Below are positions 7,867 to 16,874 of a DNA stretch of 64,000 nucleotides, piece by piece. Position numbers and translations under genes: made by a program. This DNA is from Aquibacillus rhizosphaerae (GTDB lineage: Bacteria > Bacillota > Bacilli > Bacillales > Amphibacillaceae), in the NCBI RefSeq assembly GCF_030282825.1, contig NZ_JASTZU010000051.1:57548-121547 (forward strand), written 5' to 3'. The notes under the pieces are model-generated. The model saw only the letters and a list, made by a program, of their open reading frames with translations. It ran no database searches and was not told where the DNA came from. How positions within the stretch are numbered: the stretch's first letter is position 1; each line of letters starts with the position of its first letter.

Positions 7867-9324
7867 ATGATGGGAAAACAAGTTTATAACCCGTATTTAC
7901 CCAGTTATGAATATATTCCAGACGGTGAACCATATGTATTTGGCAATCGATTATATGTATATGGTTCTCATGATAGGTTTAATGGAAAACTTTTTTGCAT
8001 GAATGATTATGTCTGTTGGTCCGCACCGGTTGATAATTTAAGTGACTGGAGAAATGAAGGAATTATTTATAGGAAAAAACAAGACCCTATGAATAAATTA
8101 GGCTTACGTCAAATGTATGCACCTGATATTGTAAAAAGTTCTGATGGACGATATTACTTGTACTATGCACTTAATTTTACCAGCGTAATGGCTGTGGCGG
8201 TATGTGATACACCAGCTGGTAACTTTGAATTCTATGGTTATGTGAGTCATACAAATGGGAAACTTCTATCGGGAAATAACGGGGATCCATTCCTGTTTGA
8301 TCCTAGTGTATTTGTTGATACTGATGGTTGTGTTTATTTATATTCTGGATTTGCACCTAAGCATGGACTACCTGCTTTTGTTACAAGCTTTAAAAAACGT
8401 ATATTTGAAGGTGGGTATGTCACTCGATTGGCAGCTGACATGAAGACAGTCCTTGATGCTCCAAAGCTCATCATTCCAAAAGTTGGTGAAGCAGCAGGCA
8501 CGAGCTTTGAAGGACATGAATTTTTTGAGGCTAGCTCGATGAGAAAAATAGGGGAGACCTACTACTTTATCTATTCATCTATCAATGGACATGAATTGTG
8601 CTATGCAACAAGTAAAAGCCCAGTTGGTGGATTTGTTTACGGGGGAACAATTATTAGTAATGGGGATTTATATATAAATGGCTATAGTGAAGATAAGGGT
8701 GCACACAATTATATTGGTAATAACCACGGCAGTATTGTTAACGTTAAAGGGAAGTGGTATGTATTTCATCATAGACAAACAAATAGACATCATTATTCGA
8801 GGCAAGGTCTTGCTGAACCAATAGATATAAAGGATGATGGTTCCATCCCTCAAGTTGAAATGACTAGCTGTGGGCTTAATAATGGTCCACTAAGCGGTAA
8901 TGGTGAGTATGAAGCACGTATAGCATGTCACCTTATGTCAAAGAAAGGCGCAGGTAGATATGGTACATATTTTGGCAATTTAACGTTTAAAGAACATCCC
9001 TATTTCACACAAACTGGAAAAGACAGGGAAGATAATCCAACGCAGTATATAGCGAATATGAGAGACGGATCTATTGCTGGATATAAGTACTTTTTGATTA
9101 AGGATTTAAAGGGGATTACTATACAAGTTTGTGCTACAGGCAATGGAGAAATGCTTGTTTCGACTTCGCTGGCATCGGAGCCAATTGCCAGTATTCCCAT
9201 TGAGCAAACTAAAGGCTATACTTACTTTCATACGGATGTGAATATGGAAAATGGCAAACAAGCATTGTATTTTACTTACAAAGGTTCAGGAAAGCTAGAT
9301 TTTAAATCATTTATTTTAAAGTAG
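7867..9324 (+). CDS. Glycoside hydrolase family 43 enzyme (beta-xylosidase/arabinofuranosidase type)
   Basis: The 485-residue protein has the five-bladed GH43 catalytic domain in about its first 320 residues. Likely catalytic residues are D19 (YIPDGEPY) as base, D145 (FDPSVFVD) as pKa modulator and E221 (EASSMRKI, before the ETYYFIYS strand) as acid. Residues about 345-485 look like a beta-sandwich carbohydrate-binding module. There is no signal peptide, so it is probably intracellular. GAAGGATGG precedes two consecutive ATGs; the first is used here and the second differs by one residue. It follows the GH3 gene after a terminator, so it is probably transcribed separately. GH43 covers xylosidases, arabinofuranosidases and galactosidases, and the substrate is not resolved. 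Confidence 0.9.
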   Translation: MMGKQVYNPYLPSYEYIPDGEPYVFGNRLYVYGSHDRFNGKLFCMNDYVCWSAPVDNLSDWRNEGIIYRKKQDPMNKLGLRQMYAPDIVKSSDGRYYLYYALNFTSVMAVAVCDTPAGNFEFYGYVSHTNGKLLSGNNGDPFLFDPSVFVDTDGCVYLYSGFAPKHGLPAFVTSFKKRIFEGGYVTRLAADMKTVLDAPKLIIPKVGEAAGTSFEGHEFFEASSMRKIGETYYFIYSSINGHELCYATSKSPVGGFVYGGTIISNGDLYINGYSEDKGAHNYIGNNHGSIVNVKGKWYVFHHRQTNRHHYSRQGLAEPIDIKDDGSIPQVEMTSCGLNNGPLSGNGEYEARIACHLMSKKGAGRYGTYFGNLTFKEHPYFTQTGKDREDNPTQYIANMRDGSIAGYKYFLIKDLKGITIQVCATGNGEMLVSTSLASEPIASIPIEQTKGYTYFHTDVNMENGKQALYFTYKGSGKLDFKSFILK

Positions 9325-9328
9325 GTTA

Positions 9329-9373
9329 AGGGTGTTCCAAAACGGCTAGCGTTTGGTGACACCCTTTTTTTAT
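9329..9373 (+). terminator. Intrinsic terminator after GH43 gene
   Basis: AGGGTGTTCCAAA pairs imperfectly with GTTTGGTGACACCC, followed by seven T. Confidence 0.85.
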
Positions 9374-9502
9374 AGTCTAAGAAGGGGTGTAATGTCATAA
9401 AATGACGAAAAATGTAGAAAAATCATTGCATTTCTACTAATAAAAAAGTACTATTAATATGTAAGGTATGAATAAAGTCATACGTAGATATTAAAATTTT
9501 AT

Positions 9503-9600
9503 AAGATCACGGATGAAAAGGCAAACTATTTGAAAGAATAGGACGCAAAGCCTAGGGTCTAAAGTAGGGAACCTCCCTATCATGATCGCCTGGTTACCAA
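9503..9600 (+). promoter_or_regulatory. Cyclic-di-GMP-I (GEMM) riboswitch aptamer
   Basis: The region carries the class I core: TCACGGATGAAAAGGCAAAC, a short stem closed by a GAAA tetraloop, GGACGCAAAGCCTAGGGTCT with the tetraloop receptor, a second arm (GTAGGG/CCCTAT) and TGGTTACC. The outer GATC pairs with a GATC near 9584. A terminator follows about 30 bases later and then the chemoreceptor gene, a classic target of this riboswitch. Whether ligand turns expression on or off needs the alternative pairing to be worked out. Confidence 0.93.
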
Positions 9601-9627
9601 ACTTTTTTTAATCGTACTTTCTTATTT

Positions 9628-9659
9628 GGCTATTTCTGTGTTTGGGAGATAGTCTTTTT
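9628..9659 (+). terminator. Riboswitch expression-platform terminator
   Basis: GGCTATTTC pairs with GGGAGATAGTC (with G-U pairs), followed by TTTTTA. It lies between the aptamer and the chemoreceptor start. Confidence 0.7.
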
Positions 9660-9816
9660 ATTTGCCAAATTTCATCTTAAATGAAATTTGTTAAGCATTG
9701 ATTGGGGGCATACCAAAAGGAAAAGGGAACTGAATTATTAATTTTCACTAATGAATAAACGCCTACTTGCTGAATGGAACATCCAGGAACTAAAAACTTA
9801 TGACAGAGGTGTAACA

Positions 9817-11514
9817 ATGAAAAGGCTATTAAATTTTAAAAGTATTAAAGGAAAGATATTATTTGGTTTTAGTATTATCATTGCACTTGTACTTATTTTA
9901 GGAATTTTTAACTTTATAACAATTAACCAAGTCAATACAGATACAAGTGATATTGTTGACGAGCAACTTCCCTTACTCATCGCCGATGAAAAACTGGCGT
10001 TTAATATGGCTCAACGAATTGCATTAACAAGAGGCTATATTATATACGGAGATGAAGACTATAAAAACCGGTTTAATGAATATACAGAGAGTAGCAAAGA
10101 ATATCAAGAGGCTGCCTTGGAAGCTAGTAATTCAGAAGAAATTCAGGAGCTTGTTGATAAGAGTGTGGAATGGAGAACGTTAGTAGTTGATCAAGTTTTT
10201 GCTGCATATGATGCAGGTAATGAAGGGGAAGCTGAAATAATCCTATCTAATCAAGTTGAACCGCTTGCTAGGGAAATCATTGATGGTTTTGAGCAAATTG
10301 CTAATCAACGTGAAGCGATAATTGAAGAAGAAGGTCAAAATATCCTAGAAGGCGGTAAATCAGTTCTAATTGTAGGTATTAGTGTATCGATTCTTGTAGT
10401 AGTTCTTGGTACGGTTACAGCACTTGTAACTGCTCGTATTATCTCAAATCCAATTATCACTGTTAGGAATCGAATGGATGAGATAGCTAATGGGGATTTG
10501 AGTCAGGAGCCATTAGAAACAAATTCAAAAGATGAAACAGGACAATTGATTACCTCAACGAATAGCATGAATGATAATATGCGCAATTTATTACAACAAA
10601 TAAACAATGTTTCAGAAACAGTTAGCACTCAAAGTGAAGAGTTAACCCAATCTGCCAGTGAAGTAAAAGCTGGGTCACAGCAAATTGCGACAACAATGCA
10701 AGAGTTGTCATCTGGATCTGAATCGCAAGCAAATAATGCGAGTGATCTGTCTTCTGTAATGGAAAGCTTTTCCGCTAAGATGCAAGAAGCAAACGAAAAC
10801 GGTGAGAATATTTATGAATCATCTAATGAGGTCTTAGAAATTACAGGACAAGGTAGTCAGATGATGGATACTTCTGCTAAACAAATGGCTATTATTGATC
10901 AAATTGTTAAAGAAGCTGTAAATAAGGTGCAAGGGTTAGATACACAATCACAAGAGATATCTAAGTTAGTAGCTGTTATAAAGGATATTGCTGAGCAAAC
11001 AAATCTCTTAGCATTAAATGCCGCAATAGAAGCTGCGCGTGCCGGTGAACATGGGAAAGGGTTTGCTGTCGTAGCGGATGAAGTGCGAAAACTTGCAGAA
11101 CAAGTTGGCGTATCTGTTACTGATATTACAGCTATTGTAACGAATATTCAAACGGAGTCAACAAGCGTCGCTGAATCGTTACAAGGTGGTTACAAAGAAG
11201 TCGAAAAAGGAACAACCCAAATGAAAACTACAGGAGAAACATTTGCAACAATAACCGCAGCTGTGAAAGAAATGGTTAATAATATACAAACAATCACAGG
11301 AAATTTATCTTCTATGTCATCCAGTAGTCAAGAAATGAGCGCTTCAGTTGAGGAAATTGCATCTGTATCTGAAGAATCGGCAGCAGGTGTAGAACAAACG
11401 TCAGCTTCAGCACAACAAGCCAGCAGTTCTATGGAGGAAGTTGCAGATAGTTCTGATCAACTTGCCAAACTGGCTGAGGAATTGAATGGTCTTGTCAGAA
11501 AATTCAAATTGTAA
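9817..11514 (+). CDS. Methyl-accepting chemotaxis protein under c-di-GMP riboswitch control
   Basis: The chosen ATG at 9817 follows AGAGGTG; an upstream in-frame ATG at 9751 has no ribosome site. The 565-residue receptor has TM1 (about 13-36), an extracellular four-helix sensor of about 150 residues, TM2 (about 184-208), a HAMP domain and a long coiled-coil signalling domain. The hairpin tip is [19 protein letters not shown], followed by [20 protein letters not shown], which docks CheA and CheW. Ligand is unknown. The GEMM-I riboswitch in its leader links receptor synthesis to c-di-GMP, and the next gene makes or breaks c-di-GMP. The alanine/serine/glutamate-rich end lacks the tethering pentapeptide of enteric receptors. 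Confidence 0.95.
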   Translation: MKRLLNFKSIKGKILFGFSIIIALVLILGIFNFITINQVNTDTSDIVDEQLPLLIADEKLAFNMAQRIALTRGYIIYGDEDYKNRFNEYTESSKEYQEAALEASNSEEIQELVDKSVEWRTLVVDQVFAAYDAGNEGEAEIILSNQVEPLAREIIDGFEQIANQREAIIEEEGQNILEGGKSVLIVGISVSILVVVLGTVTALVTARIISNPIITVRNRMDEIANGDLSQEPLETNSKDETGQLITSTNSMNDNMRNLLQQINNVSETVSTQSEELTQSASEVKAGSQQIATTMQELSSGSESQANNASDLSSVMESFSAKMQEANENGENIYESSNEVLEITGQGSQMMDTSAKQMAIIDQIVKEAVNKVQGLDTQSQEISKLVAVIKDIAEQTNLLALNAAIEAARAGEHGKGFAVVADEVRKLAEQVGVSVTDITAIVTNIQTESTSVAESLQGGYKEVEKGTTQMKTTGETFATITAAVKEMVNNIQTITGNLSSMSSSSQEMSASVEEIASVSEESAAGVEQTSASAQQASSSMEEVADSSDQLAKLAEELNGLVRKFKL

Positions 11515-11535
11515 AATATATTATGTAATAGTTAA

Positions 11536-11573
11536 CAAAGCCAGTTGAGGATATTTCAACTGGCTTTGTTTTT
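11536..11573 (+). terminator. Intrinsic terminator after chemoreceptor gene
   Basis: CAAAGCCAGTTGA and TCAACTGGCTTTG form a 13-base perfect stem followed by TTTTT. Confidence 0.95.
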
Positions 11574-11678
11574 AAAAAATTTCCTTCGCCTTATTTATTC
11601 ACCTAGTAATACTATCCCCATAGTTTTAATCCAGTTAAAAAGGGTATTGTAATTCATTGTATAAAACATTACATAACT

Positions 11679-11799
11679 GAGTCAATTTCATAATTACCTT
11701 ATTCAGTCATCTAAGGGCAATGTATCGTTTGGAAATGGTTTTATCCAACTATATATTGTTGTAGGTGACGACAAAATTGGTATTATAAAATTGATTAAA
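11679..11799. repeat. Palindromic intergenic repeat, family R2
   Basis: The left end GAGTCAATTTCATAATTACC is the reverse complement, with few changes, of the right end GGTATTATAAAATTGATTAA. The left 35 bases are almost identical to the copy at 54384, up to TTCAGTCATCT. This copy has about 50 extra bases in the middle. It fills most of the 11574-11857 gap. Confidence 0.75.
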
Positions 11800-11857
11800 C
11801 TAACAAATAATAAGAAAACTTACTTAGAGGTAGGCTATATAATGGAGTATAAAAGAC

Positions 11858-14074
11858 ATGAAATCTAACCAAACCGCTTACAAAAGATTATTAATATATA
11901 TTTTTCCCCTTATTATCTTGATAGAAATAATAGGTATAGGTTGGGGGATATTTTCATCTGCTAATGAATCTTTCTTTGTGATTTTACTTCTTTTTTTAAT
12001 GATTTCTACATTGGTTTTGTTATTCTTCATACTCAAGGGAACAACGGATACGAATAAACAATTGAGTATAAGTAATGAAAAATTGAACAGTATTTTTGAT
12101 TCATTAGATGTAGCTATTTGGTCTCATGATTTAAAAGAAGACGTTTTATTAATTACGCAGGGGATTCAAAAATTATATGGATATAACTTAGAAGAATTTT
12201 ATAAAGATCCACTGTTTTGGAAGAAAGTTATTTATCCGGATGATTTGTATGTCTTAAAAGAAAGGGAAGAGAAACTCCAATCTGGGACACCTTGTACGAG
12301 CATTTACCGAATTACTCGACCAGATGGTGAGGTGCGCTGGATTCAAGATAGAGGATTTCCGACTATTGATGAAACAGGTCACCTTATTTATTTCACTAGT
12401 GTATTATTTGATATAACGGATCGTAAAGAGAGTGAAGATCTATATCGTAGTCTTATAGAGATGTCACCTGATATTATTACAGTTTTAATTAATGAGAAGT
12501 TTGTTTATATCAATGAATCTGGGAGTAAAGTGCTTGGTGTAACTAATGACCATGACTTTATTGGTATGTCCGTATCACATTTTATTCGATATGAGGATTT
12601 GACCACTATAAAAAATAAATTAAATGAAGTGAAAACGGAAAAGGATATAGATAACTTAAGGTTCGAGTTATTGGTGGCTCGTCTTGATAGAAAATTAATT
12701 GATTTAGAAGTGGTCATTAGACCCATTTTATATGGAGGGAGATCAGCTGTTCAATTAGTTGGTAGGGACATAACCAATCGAAAAAGGTCAGATAAAATTA
12801 TACATGATATGGCTTACTTCGATGCTTTAACTGGAATCCCTAATAGAAATATGTTTAAGCAACGTTTGGAAAGTGTAATCGAAACCTCGGTGAATAAATC
12901 CTTTGCAATTCTATTTTTAGATTTGGATCGATTTAAGATTATTAATGATACAAAGGGTCATTCTACTGGTGATTTGCTTTTAAAAGAAGTAGCAATAAAG
13001 CTAAAACAAGTGATTGGAAATAAAGGAGAAGTTTTCAGGCAAGGTGGAGACGAATTTATTATCCTTCAGGAAAACACGAATAAGCAAGATGTAGTAGAAC
13101 TAGCAAATGAAGTATTAGGCACCTTTGCTAAACCATCAGTAGTAGAAGACCAGGAATTCTTTGTGACACCCAGTATCGGGATAAGTATGTATCCAAACGA
13201 TGGGGTCGATCAAGAAAGTTTAATAAAACATGCGGATACGGCAATGTATTTGGCAAAGGAACAAGGGAAAAACAATTTCCAATTTTACTACCGGGATTTG
13301 GACAGGATTACTGCTAGAACAATGGAGCTTGAAAGTGGATTAAGACGGTCATTAGCGCATGAACAGTTCACTCTCTATTATCAGCCTAAAGTTCAATTGA
13401 AAACAGGAAAAGTAGTTGGAGTAGAAGCTTTACTTCGTTGGAAACACCCTGTTCTTGGTATGATTGCACCAAACGAGTTTATTCCATTGGCGGAAGAGAC
13501 AGGTTTAATTGTACCAATCGGAAAATGGGTCTTAAAAAGAGCATGTGAACAAATTATCGAATGGCAGCAAAATGGATTAGGTACTATACCTGTCGCAGTT
13601 AATATATCGATGAGACAAATACAGGATGTAGGGTTTGTTGAGGAAGTAGAGGCAACTATAAAAGAAACAGAAATTAACCCGAGTTGTTTAGAACTTGAGA
13701 TTACGGAAAGTATTATGCAAGACTTTGAAAGATCGACAATGGTCTTAAACCAGTTAAAGCAATTAGGGGTAAAGCTATCGTTGGATGATTTTGGTACTGG
13801 ATACTCTTCTTTGAGTAACTTGAGACACCTCCCGATTGATAATATAAAGATTGATAAGTCGTTTGTTGACGATATTGCTGACCATATCCAGCATAGTTCA
13901 ATAGTAAAGGCGATTATTGATATGGGGCATAATTTGAATTTTAATATCATTGCTGAAGGAATTGAAACAGAAGAACAATTACTATTTTTTATTGAAAATT
14001 CATGTGAAGTTGGACAAGGATTTTATTATAGCAAGCCACTACTTCCAGATAAGCTAGAAAAGTTTTTAAAATAA
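11858..14074 (+). CDS. Membrane PAS-PAS-GGDEF-EAL cyclic-di-GMP protein
   Basis: The 738-residue protein has two membrane helices (about 10-32 and 39-59), two PAS domains (about 70-190 and 195-305), a GGDEF domain with an intact GGDEF motif at 396-400, and an EAL domain with the motif at 523-525 and a DDFGTGYSS loop. No RxxD inhibitory site is visible five residues before GGDEF. Both catalytic signatures are present, so it could be a diguanylate cyclase, a phosphodiesterase, or switch between them under PAS control. It lies just downstream of a chemoreceptor controlled by a c-di-GMP riboswitch, with a terminator and an R2 repeat between. Start ATG 11858 has no strong ribosome site. Confidence 0.95.
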   Translation: MKSNQTAYKRLLIYIFPLIILIEIIGIGWGIFSSANESFFVILLLFLMISTLVLLFFILKGTTDTNKQLSISNEKLNSIFDSLDVAIWSHDLKEDVLLITQGIQKLYGYNLEEFYKDPLFWKKVIYPDDLYVLKEREEKLQSGTPCTSIYRITRPDGEVRWIQDRGFPTIDETGHLIYFTSVLFDITDRKESEDLYRSLIEMSPDIITVLINEKFVYINESGSKVLGVTNDHDFIGMSVSHFIRYEDLTTIKNKLNEVKTEKDIDNLRFELLVARLDRKLIDLEVVIRPILYGGRSAVQLVGRDITNRKRSDKIIHDMAYFDALTGIPNRNMFKQRLESVIETSVNKSFAILFLDLDRFKIINDTKGHSTGDLLLKEVAIKLKQVIGNKGEVFRQGGDEFIILQENTNKQDVVELANEVLGTFAKPSVVEDQEFFVTPSIGISMYPNDGVDQESLIKHADTAMYLAKEQGKNNFQFYYRDLDRITARTMELESGLRRSLAHEQFTLYYQPKVQLKTGKVVGVEALLRWKHPVLGMIAPNEFIPLAEETGLIVPIGKWVLKRACEQIIEWQQNGLGTIPVAVNISMRQIQDVGFVEEVEATIKETEINPSCLELEITESIMQDFERSTMVLNQLKQLGVKLSLDDFGTGYSSLSNLRHLPIDNIKIDKSFVDDIADHIQHSSIVKAIIDMGHNLNFNIIAEGIETEEQLLFFIENSCEVGQGFYYSKPLLPDKLEKFLK

Positions 14075-14081
14075 CGTAAAG

Positions 14082-14272
14082 AGCTAAGAAAGTATAAAAA
14101 ATTGTAGATGTAGCTCCAGCGCCTACCTAAGACAAACATCTTTGTGGTAAAAAGCATCACATAGATGTTCGTCTTAATTGCCCTAGGGTGAGCACAAAGG
14201 AATGCTACAAAAGAAAGACATCGCAGAAACAAGGTTTTTTACTTGTTTCGAAGGCGCCCTGAGCTTTTCTTA
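14082..14272. repeat. Palindromic intergenic repeat, family R1 copy b
   Basis: It starts AGCTAAGAAAGTATAAAA, contains GTAGCTCCAGCGCC and the paired core AGACAAACATCTTTGTGGT / ATCACATAGATGTTCGTCT, and ends CCTGAGCTTTTCTTA. It begins eight bases after the GGDEF/EAL stop codon. Confidence 0.85.
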
Positions 14273-14279
14273 TAGTATA

Positions 14280-14446
14280 GGAAATTATAGATTTAGTGTC
14301 CTGTGGTTAACTGACTATTGCATGTGCCACGTCCAGCTACAGCGCCTACCCCCTCGAGGTCTTAAGTCAAACATCTTTGTGGTAAAGAGCACCACATAGA
14401 TGTTTGTCTTAAGCTTGTCGGGGGTGAGCAAGGCGCTTGCGCTTTT
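14280..14446. repeat. Palindromic intergenic repeat, family R1 copy c
   Basis: It begins GGAAATTATAGATTTAGTGT like copies d and e. The core stem CTTAAGTCAAACATCT / AGATGTTTGTCTTAAG is longer than in the others, and an outer GCGCC...GGCGC pairing encloses it. A 65-codon frame crossing copies b and c is not a gene. Confidence 0.88.
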
Positions 14447-14455
14447 GTTCTTATT

Positions 14456-14471
14456 TGTGATTAATATCACA
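14456..14471. promoter_or_regulatory. CRP/FNR-type palindrome upstream of dps
   Basis: TGTGATTAATATCACA is a perfect 16-base palindrome matching TGTGA-N6-TCACA, the pattern bound by CRP/FNR-family regulators, including Bacillus Fnr. It lies 60 bases before the dps start. It may equally be a partial PerR-like element; no clean PerR box was seen. Confidence 0.5.
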
Positions 14472-14531
14472 GAATTTATACGAGATTAGATATACAGTCA
14501 AGATAAGCAAATTATTGGAGGTGAGGTTATT

Positions 14532-14972
14532 TTGGAAAAGGAACAATTATTGGATGAATTAAATATGCAACTTTCTAACTGGAATGTCCTATATACGAAG
14601 CTTCATAATTTTCATTGGTATGTTACCGGTCCAGATTTCTTTACATTACATGAAAAGTATGAGGAGTTATATACTGAAGCTGCCGGGTATATTGATGAAA
14701 TTGCTGAAAGAATTTTAACTATAGGTGGAAAACCTTTAGCTACTTTAACAGATTACCTGAAGCACACTTCGTTAAAAGAGGCTACGGGAAAAGAAGATGC
14801 TAGAGAAATGGTAGCACAACTTGTGAGCGATTTTGAACTTATAACTTCAGAATCGAAAGACGTAATTGTAGTTGCTGAAGAAAATAGTGATGAAGTTACT
14901 GCAGATATGTTTACAGGAATAAGAGTTTCATTAGAAAAACATGGCTGGATGTTATCTGCTTATCTACAATAA
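14532..14972 (+). CDS. dps: Dps-family ferritin-like DNA-protection protein
   Basis: Dps oxidises ferrous iron with peroxide and stores it in a 12-subunit shell, protecting DNA. The 146-residue protein has the ferroxidase residues H28 and H40 from one subunit and D55 and E59 from its partner, with the same spacing as H31, H43, D58 and E62 in Listeria Dps. The motif LHNFHWYVTGPDFFTLHEKY is the family signature. The start is TTG at 14532 after a strong GGAGGTGAGG; no in-frame ATG serves better. The lysine-rich DNA-binding tail of E. coli Dps is absent, as in Bacillus MrgA-type proteins. It is monocistronic, with a CRP/FNR-type palindrome upstream. Confidence 0.93.
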   Translation: MEKEQLLDELNMQLSNWNVLYTKLHNFHWYVTGPDFFTLHEKYEELYTEAAGYIDEIAERILTIGGKPLATLTDYLKHTSLKEATGKEDAREMVAQLVSDFELITSESKDVIVVAEENSDEVTADMFTGIRVSLEKHGWMLSAYLQ

Positions 14973-14996
14973 GATAGTAGAATTTTGAAACAAAGG

Positions 14997-15049
14997 ACAC
15001 CTTTGTATCGTATCTATTTTTAAATAGAGCGGTATTAGGTGTTTTTTAT
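14997..15049 (+). terminator. Probable terminator after dps
   Basis: ACACCT pairs with AGGTGT around an inner TCTATTT/AAATAGA stem and is followed by TTTTTTATT. The stem has unpaired bases. Confidence 0.6.
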
Positions 15050-15241
15050 TGTTATCAAATAGGCAACTAAAAACTAATGATAACATAGCTTAGTATAGCT
15101 TTTGATTTAAGGAAATTGTAAAAAATTCTATGTTGGGCATGCTTATAAAAGTATGTTTATAAAAAAATATAGTTCATCTATTTTTATATTATGATAAACT
15201 TACAAATAGTTTGATGTAAAAATAGCGCAAGGAGCTTGTTA

Positions 15242-16609
15242 ATGAATTTTTTCTCTAGGCAATTTAAGATTACAAAGCAATTATCTACTATCCATCTTAT
15301 TGTACTGTTTTATTTGTTAGCTGTATGCTTTTCAACCATTCTTTTAAGTATCCCATTACTACATCAAAGTGGGGTAGAATTAACATTTTTAGACACCTTA
15401 TTTACTGCTATAAGTGCGATTAGCGTAACCGGATTAACCGTTGTCTCTACAGCGGACACTTTTAATGCATTTGGGAAGGTTGCTCTTACCGTCGTTTTGC
15501 AATTTGGTGGTATCGGGATTATGACTCTTGGTACATTTATATATATTTTATTTGGCAAAAAAATAGGCTTGCGAGGAAGACAGTTAATAAAAATTGATCA
15601 AAACCGTACCACTCTAGCTGGTTTAGTTAAATTAATGTTAAAAATACTCCAGATTATCGTTATTATAGAATTAATAGGAACTGTCATATTGGCTACCTAT
15701 TTCTTAACATACTTTGACACATGGCAAGAAGCGCTTCTACAAGGTTTTTTTGGAGCAGTTAGTGCGACAACAAATGCAGGTTTTGATATTACGGGCTCTT
15801 CTTTAATCCCATTTGCCGATGACTATTTCGTACAGTTTATAAACATGATTTTGCTTATACTTGGAGCAATCGGATTCCCTGTATTAATTGAAATTCAGGA
15901 GTTACTAAGTGGAAAATATAAAGGTAATAATGAAAAATATAACTTTTCGCTCTTTACTAAAATTACAACAATAACTTTTTTTGGCTTAATACTGCTAGGT
16001 TGGTTACTGATTTATTTATTCGAAAGAAATCAGTTTTTTGCAGATAAGTCATGGCATGAAACCTTATTTTATAGTTTGTTTCAATCTGTTACAACTAGAA
16101 ATGGTGGTTTAGCAACGATGGATGTTAGTGACTTTTCGCTTCCTACTTTATTAACGATTAGTGTATTGATGTTTATTGGTGCATCACCGAGTAGTGTAGG
16201 TGGCGGTATCCGAACGACCACTTTTGCAATTATGTTACTATCTATTTTTAACTATGCAAAAGGAAATACAAGCATCAAGGTATTTGGAAGAGAGGTAGAT
16301 CAGGAAGATGTAATGCGCTCATTTATCGTCATTGCAACAGCGACGATGCTGTGTGTCACTTCCATTATTATATTATCATCATCAGAAAATTTCCCTATGA
16401 TTGCTATCATCTTTGAGGTTACATCTGCCTTTGGTACAACTGGTCTATCTATGGGAATAACACCTGATCTCTCTTGGTTTGGAAAATGTGTAATTATGTT
16501 TCTAATGTTTGTTGGTAGAATAGGTATCTTTTCATTCCTATTCTTATTAAGAGGTAAAGAAACAAAAGATTTATATCGTTATCCAAAAGAAAAAATTATT
16601 ATTGGCTAG
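15242..16609 (+). CDS. TrkH/KtrB-family potassium uptake channel subunit
   Basis: The ATG at 15242 is seven bases after GGAG; a TTG two codons earlier is too close. The 455-residue membrane protein has four repeats of a membrane helix, pore helix and membrane helix. The selectivity-filter segments are VTGLT, TTNAGFD, TRNGGL and FGTTGLS, one glycine-containing filter per repeat, typical of KtrB/KtrD. These proteins import K+ (with Na+ dependence in some) and need a cytoplasmic RCK ring, KtrA or KtrC. No such gene is adjacent, so the ring must be encoded elsewhere, as for B. subtilis ktrC and ktrD. KtrB and KtrD cannot be told apart here. Confidence 0.93.
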   Translation: MNFFSRQFKITKQLSTIHLIVLFYLLAVCFSTILLSIPLLHQSGVELTFLDTLFTAISAISVTGLTVVSTADTFNAFGKVALTVVLQFGGIGIMTLGTFIYILFGKKIGLRGRQLIKIDQNRTTLAGLVKLMLKILQIIVIIELIGTVILATYFLTYFDTWQEALLQGFFGAVSATTNAGFDITGSSLIPFADDYFVQFINMILLILGAIGFPVLIEIQELLSGKYKGNNEKYNFSLFTKITTITFFGLILLGWLLIYLFERNQFFADKSWHETLFYSLFQSVTTRNGGLATMDVSDFSLPTLLTISVLMFIGASPSSVGGGIRTTTFAIMLLSIFNYAKGNTSIKVFGREVDQEDVMRSFIVIATATMLCVTSIIILSSSENFPMIAIIFEVTSAFGTTGLSMGITPDLSWFGKCVIMFLMFVGRIGIFSFLFLLRGKETKDLYRYPKEKIIIG

Positions 16610-16615
16610 TATTTG

Positions 16616-16647
16616 AAGACCACTTGATTTTCAGGGGGTCTTTTTTA
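16616..16647 (+). terminator. Intrinsic terminator after potassium channel gene
   Basis: GAAGACCACTTG and CAGGGGGTCTTT pair imperfectly (GACC/GGTC core), followed by a T run. Confidence 0.75.
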
Positions 16648-16783
16648 GTATTAAGATATCCCTATTTACTGGGTATGATGCTGTACTTGATCGTGATAAA
16701 GGTTCAATAATGTAAAAAACGGCAAAAATTCCCCATAAATTGTGAATAATCCGTAAATTTCCTTTCATCCCACCCCTAACTAC

Positions 16784-16811
16784 TTGCATTGTCCGTACTA
16801 CTTTGTAGTAT
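16784..16811 (+). promoter_or_regulatory. Probable yeaC operon promoter with overlapping palindrome
   Basis: TTGCAT (16784-16789) and TAGTAT (16806-16811) are spaced 16 bases apart. The palindrome TACTAC-TTT-GTAGTA (16796-16810) covers the spacer and the -10 region, where a repressor could bind. Confidence 0.4.
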
Positions 16812-16825
16812 AGTTATAGTAAGGG

Positions 16826-16852
16826 TATGTATGTAAATAAGTTACATACATA
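16826..16852 (+). promoter_or_regulatory. Perfect stem-loop in yeaC leader
   Basis: TATGTATGTAA and TTACATACATA form a perfect 11-base stem around ATAAG, ending just before the ribosome site AAAGGAGGAG. No T run follows. It may be a DNA operator or an RNA element affecting translation. Confidence 0.5.
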
Positions 16853-16874
16853 AAAAAAGGAGGAGTTTGGGTTT

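Noticed and set aside
13393..13950. 185-codon reverse frame in the GGDEF/EAL gene
   Set aside because: It is antisense to the conserved EAL domain and has no ribosome site.
14202..14399. 65-codon open frame between the GGDEF/EAL gene and dps
   Set aside because: It runs across two R1 palindromic repeats and its peptide recurs only because the repeat does.
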